Shown here one piece after another: positions 44,876-45,195 of a stretch of DNA of 45,195 bases (positions are counted from its first letter, which is position 1; each line of letters opens with the position of its first letter). The translations under genes and the position numbers were made by a program. This stretch comes from a bacterium (GTDB lineage: Bacteria; Calditrichota; Calditrichia; RBG-13-44-9), in assembly GCA_020350205.1 (NCBI GenBank), contig CP070707.1, positions 1,706,057-1,751,251 on the forward strand, read 5' to 3'. The notes under the pieces are model-generated. The model did no database searches, had not been told where the DNA came from, and saw only the letters and a program-made list of their open reading frames with translations.

Positions 44876-45195
44876 TGAACGATTTACTAATGAATGTATA
44901 TCTTAGTTCAACTATTTTTTACCACGGGGCTGGCGAATTCCATTTTGTTATTATAAGATAGATTGTCATAAAAGCTGGCTCTGTGGTTTTTTATTTTTCA
45001 CGACTCTTACTCTTGACAAAATTTCCATTTCTTTGTATGCTATATCATTTCACGACAGTTGAAACCGAACAGCCCCTGATGACTGGTTTCATACTGTATG
45101 TAATATTCCTCTTGGACCAGATGCAGACATTCCCTTTTTTGCAACACAAATTCTAATCTTTGCAACAGGTGGGCTAGAAATAGGTAGTTGTCTTT
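44876..45195. other. Right-edge region with a promoter but no assignable gene
   Basis: No complete gene. A frame without stops runs from 45063 to the right edge (44 codons) but has no ATG, GTG or TTG start, so nothing is called. Confidence 0.4.
45013..45041 (+). promoter_or_regulatory. Candidate sigma70-type promoter near the right edge
   Basis: TTGACA (45013-45018), a 17-base spacer and TATGCT (45036-45041). The spacer and flanks resemble the promoter at 43246-43274. Confidence 0.45.

Noticed and set aside
45063-45195. 44-codon stop-free frame running off the right edge
   Set aside because: No ATG, GTG or TTG start in frame; a run of this length is not rare by chance.
1-45195. CRISPR arrays, insertion sequences, phage or defence genes
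   Set aside because: No regularly spaced repeats, transposase motifs, terminal inverted repeats or known defence domains were seen.

Overview
The window looks like chromosomal DNA of an uncultured FCB-group bacterium (Calditrichota / Marinimicrobia / KSB1-like; the exact phylum cannot be fixed from this sequence alone). The evidence is three proteins ending in type IX secretion (T9SS) sorting domains of the YPNPFNP type, a TonB-dependent receptor with an N-terminal carboxypeptidase-regulatory-like domain, a PorV-like and a FadL-like outer-membrane protein, a Gram-negative envelope gene set, and strong GGAGG ribosome binding sites. There is no insertion sequence, phage gene or CRISPR array. 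The only RNA gene found is one tRNA-Val(CAC).

Positions 1-14850 form an export and surface region. It starts with the 3' end of a sialidase-like T9SS cargo gene. Next comes a tight three-gene cluster: TonB-dependent receptor, a 1045-aa exported protein of unknown function, and a PorV-like protein, closed by a strong terminator. Two large multidomain T9SS cargo genes follow, one propeller-like and one a matrixin/metzincin protease. Both carry the same amidotransferase-fold-like module just before the sorting tail. A small exported protein sits directly upstream of the protease.

Positions 15275-25130 hold cell-wall and maintenance genes on the + strand: two lytic transglycosylases (Slt-like with TPR repeats, MltD-like with LysM), a STAS protein overlapping the second one, endonuclease V, a soluble GAF histidine kinase, an isoaspartyl methyltransferase with a signal-like N-terminus, a site-2 protease and a small membrane-anchored unknown. 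A minus-strand operon follows (phosphohexomutase, inositol-phosphatase family, PRPP synthetase; 28394 down to 25140), then an MFS transporter (+), a FadL-like porin (-) and a very unusual Tyr/Trp/Pro-then-Ser/Arg-rich lipoprotein (-).

Positions 33140-41741 hold clpC, comEC and a complete succinate dehydrogenase operon sdhCDAB. A bidirectional terminator separates sdhB from a convergent small secreted protein that is possibly YfiR/DUF4154-like. After tRNA-Val and its terminator the style changes: long AT-rich spacers, near-consensus sigma70-type promoters and three small monocistronic genes (REDY/EthD-like, a four-helix membrane protein and a GYD-domain protein).

Nothing here is a clear-cut new defence or mobile system. 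The best candidates for undescribed biology are the receptor/1045-aa protein/PorV cluster, the shared pre-sorting-tail module in two unrelated cargo proteins, the low-complexity lipoprotein, and the paired histidine pattern in both Sdh anchors.
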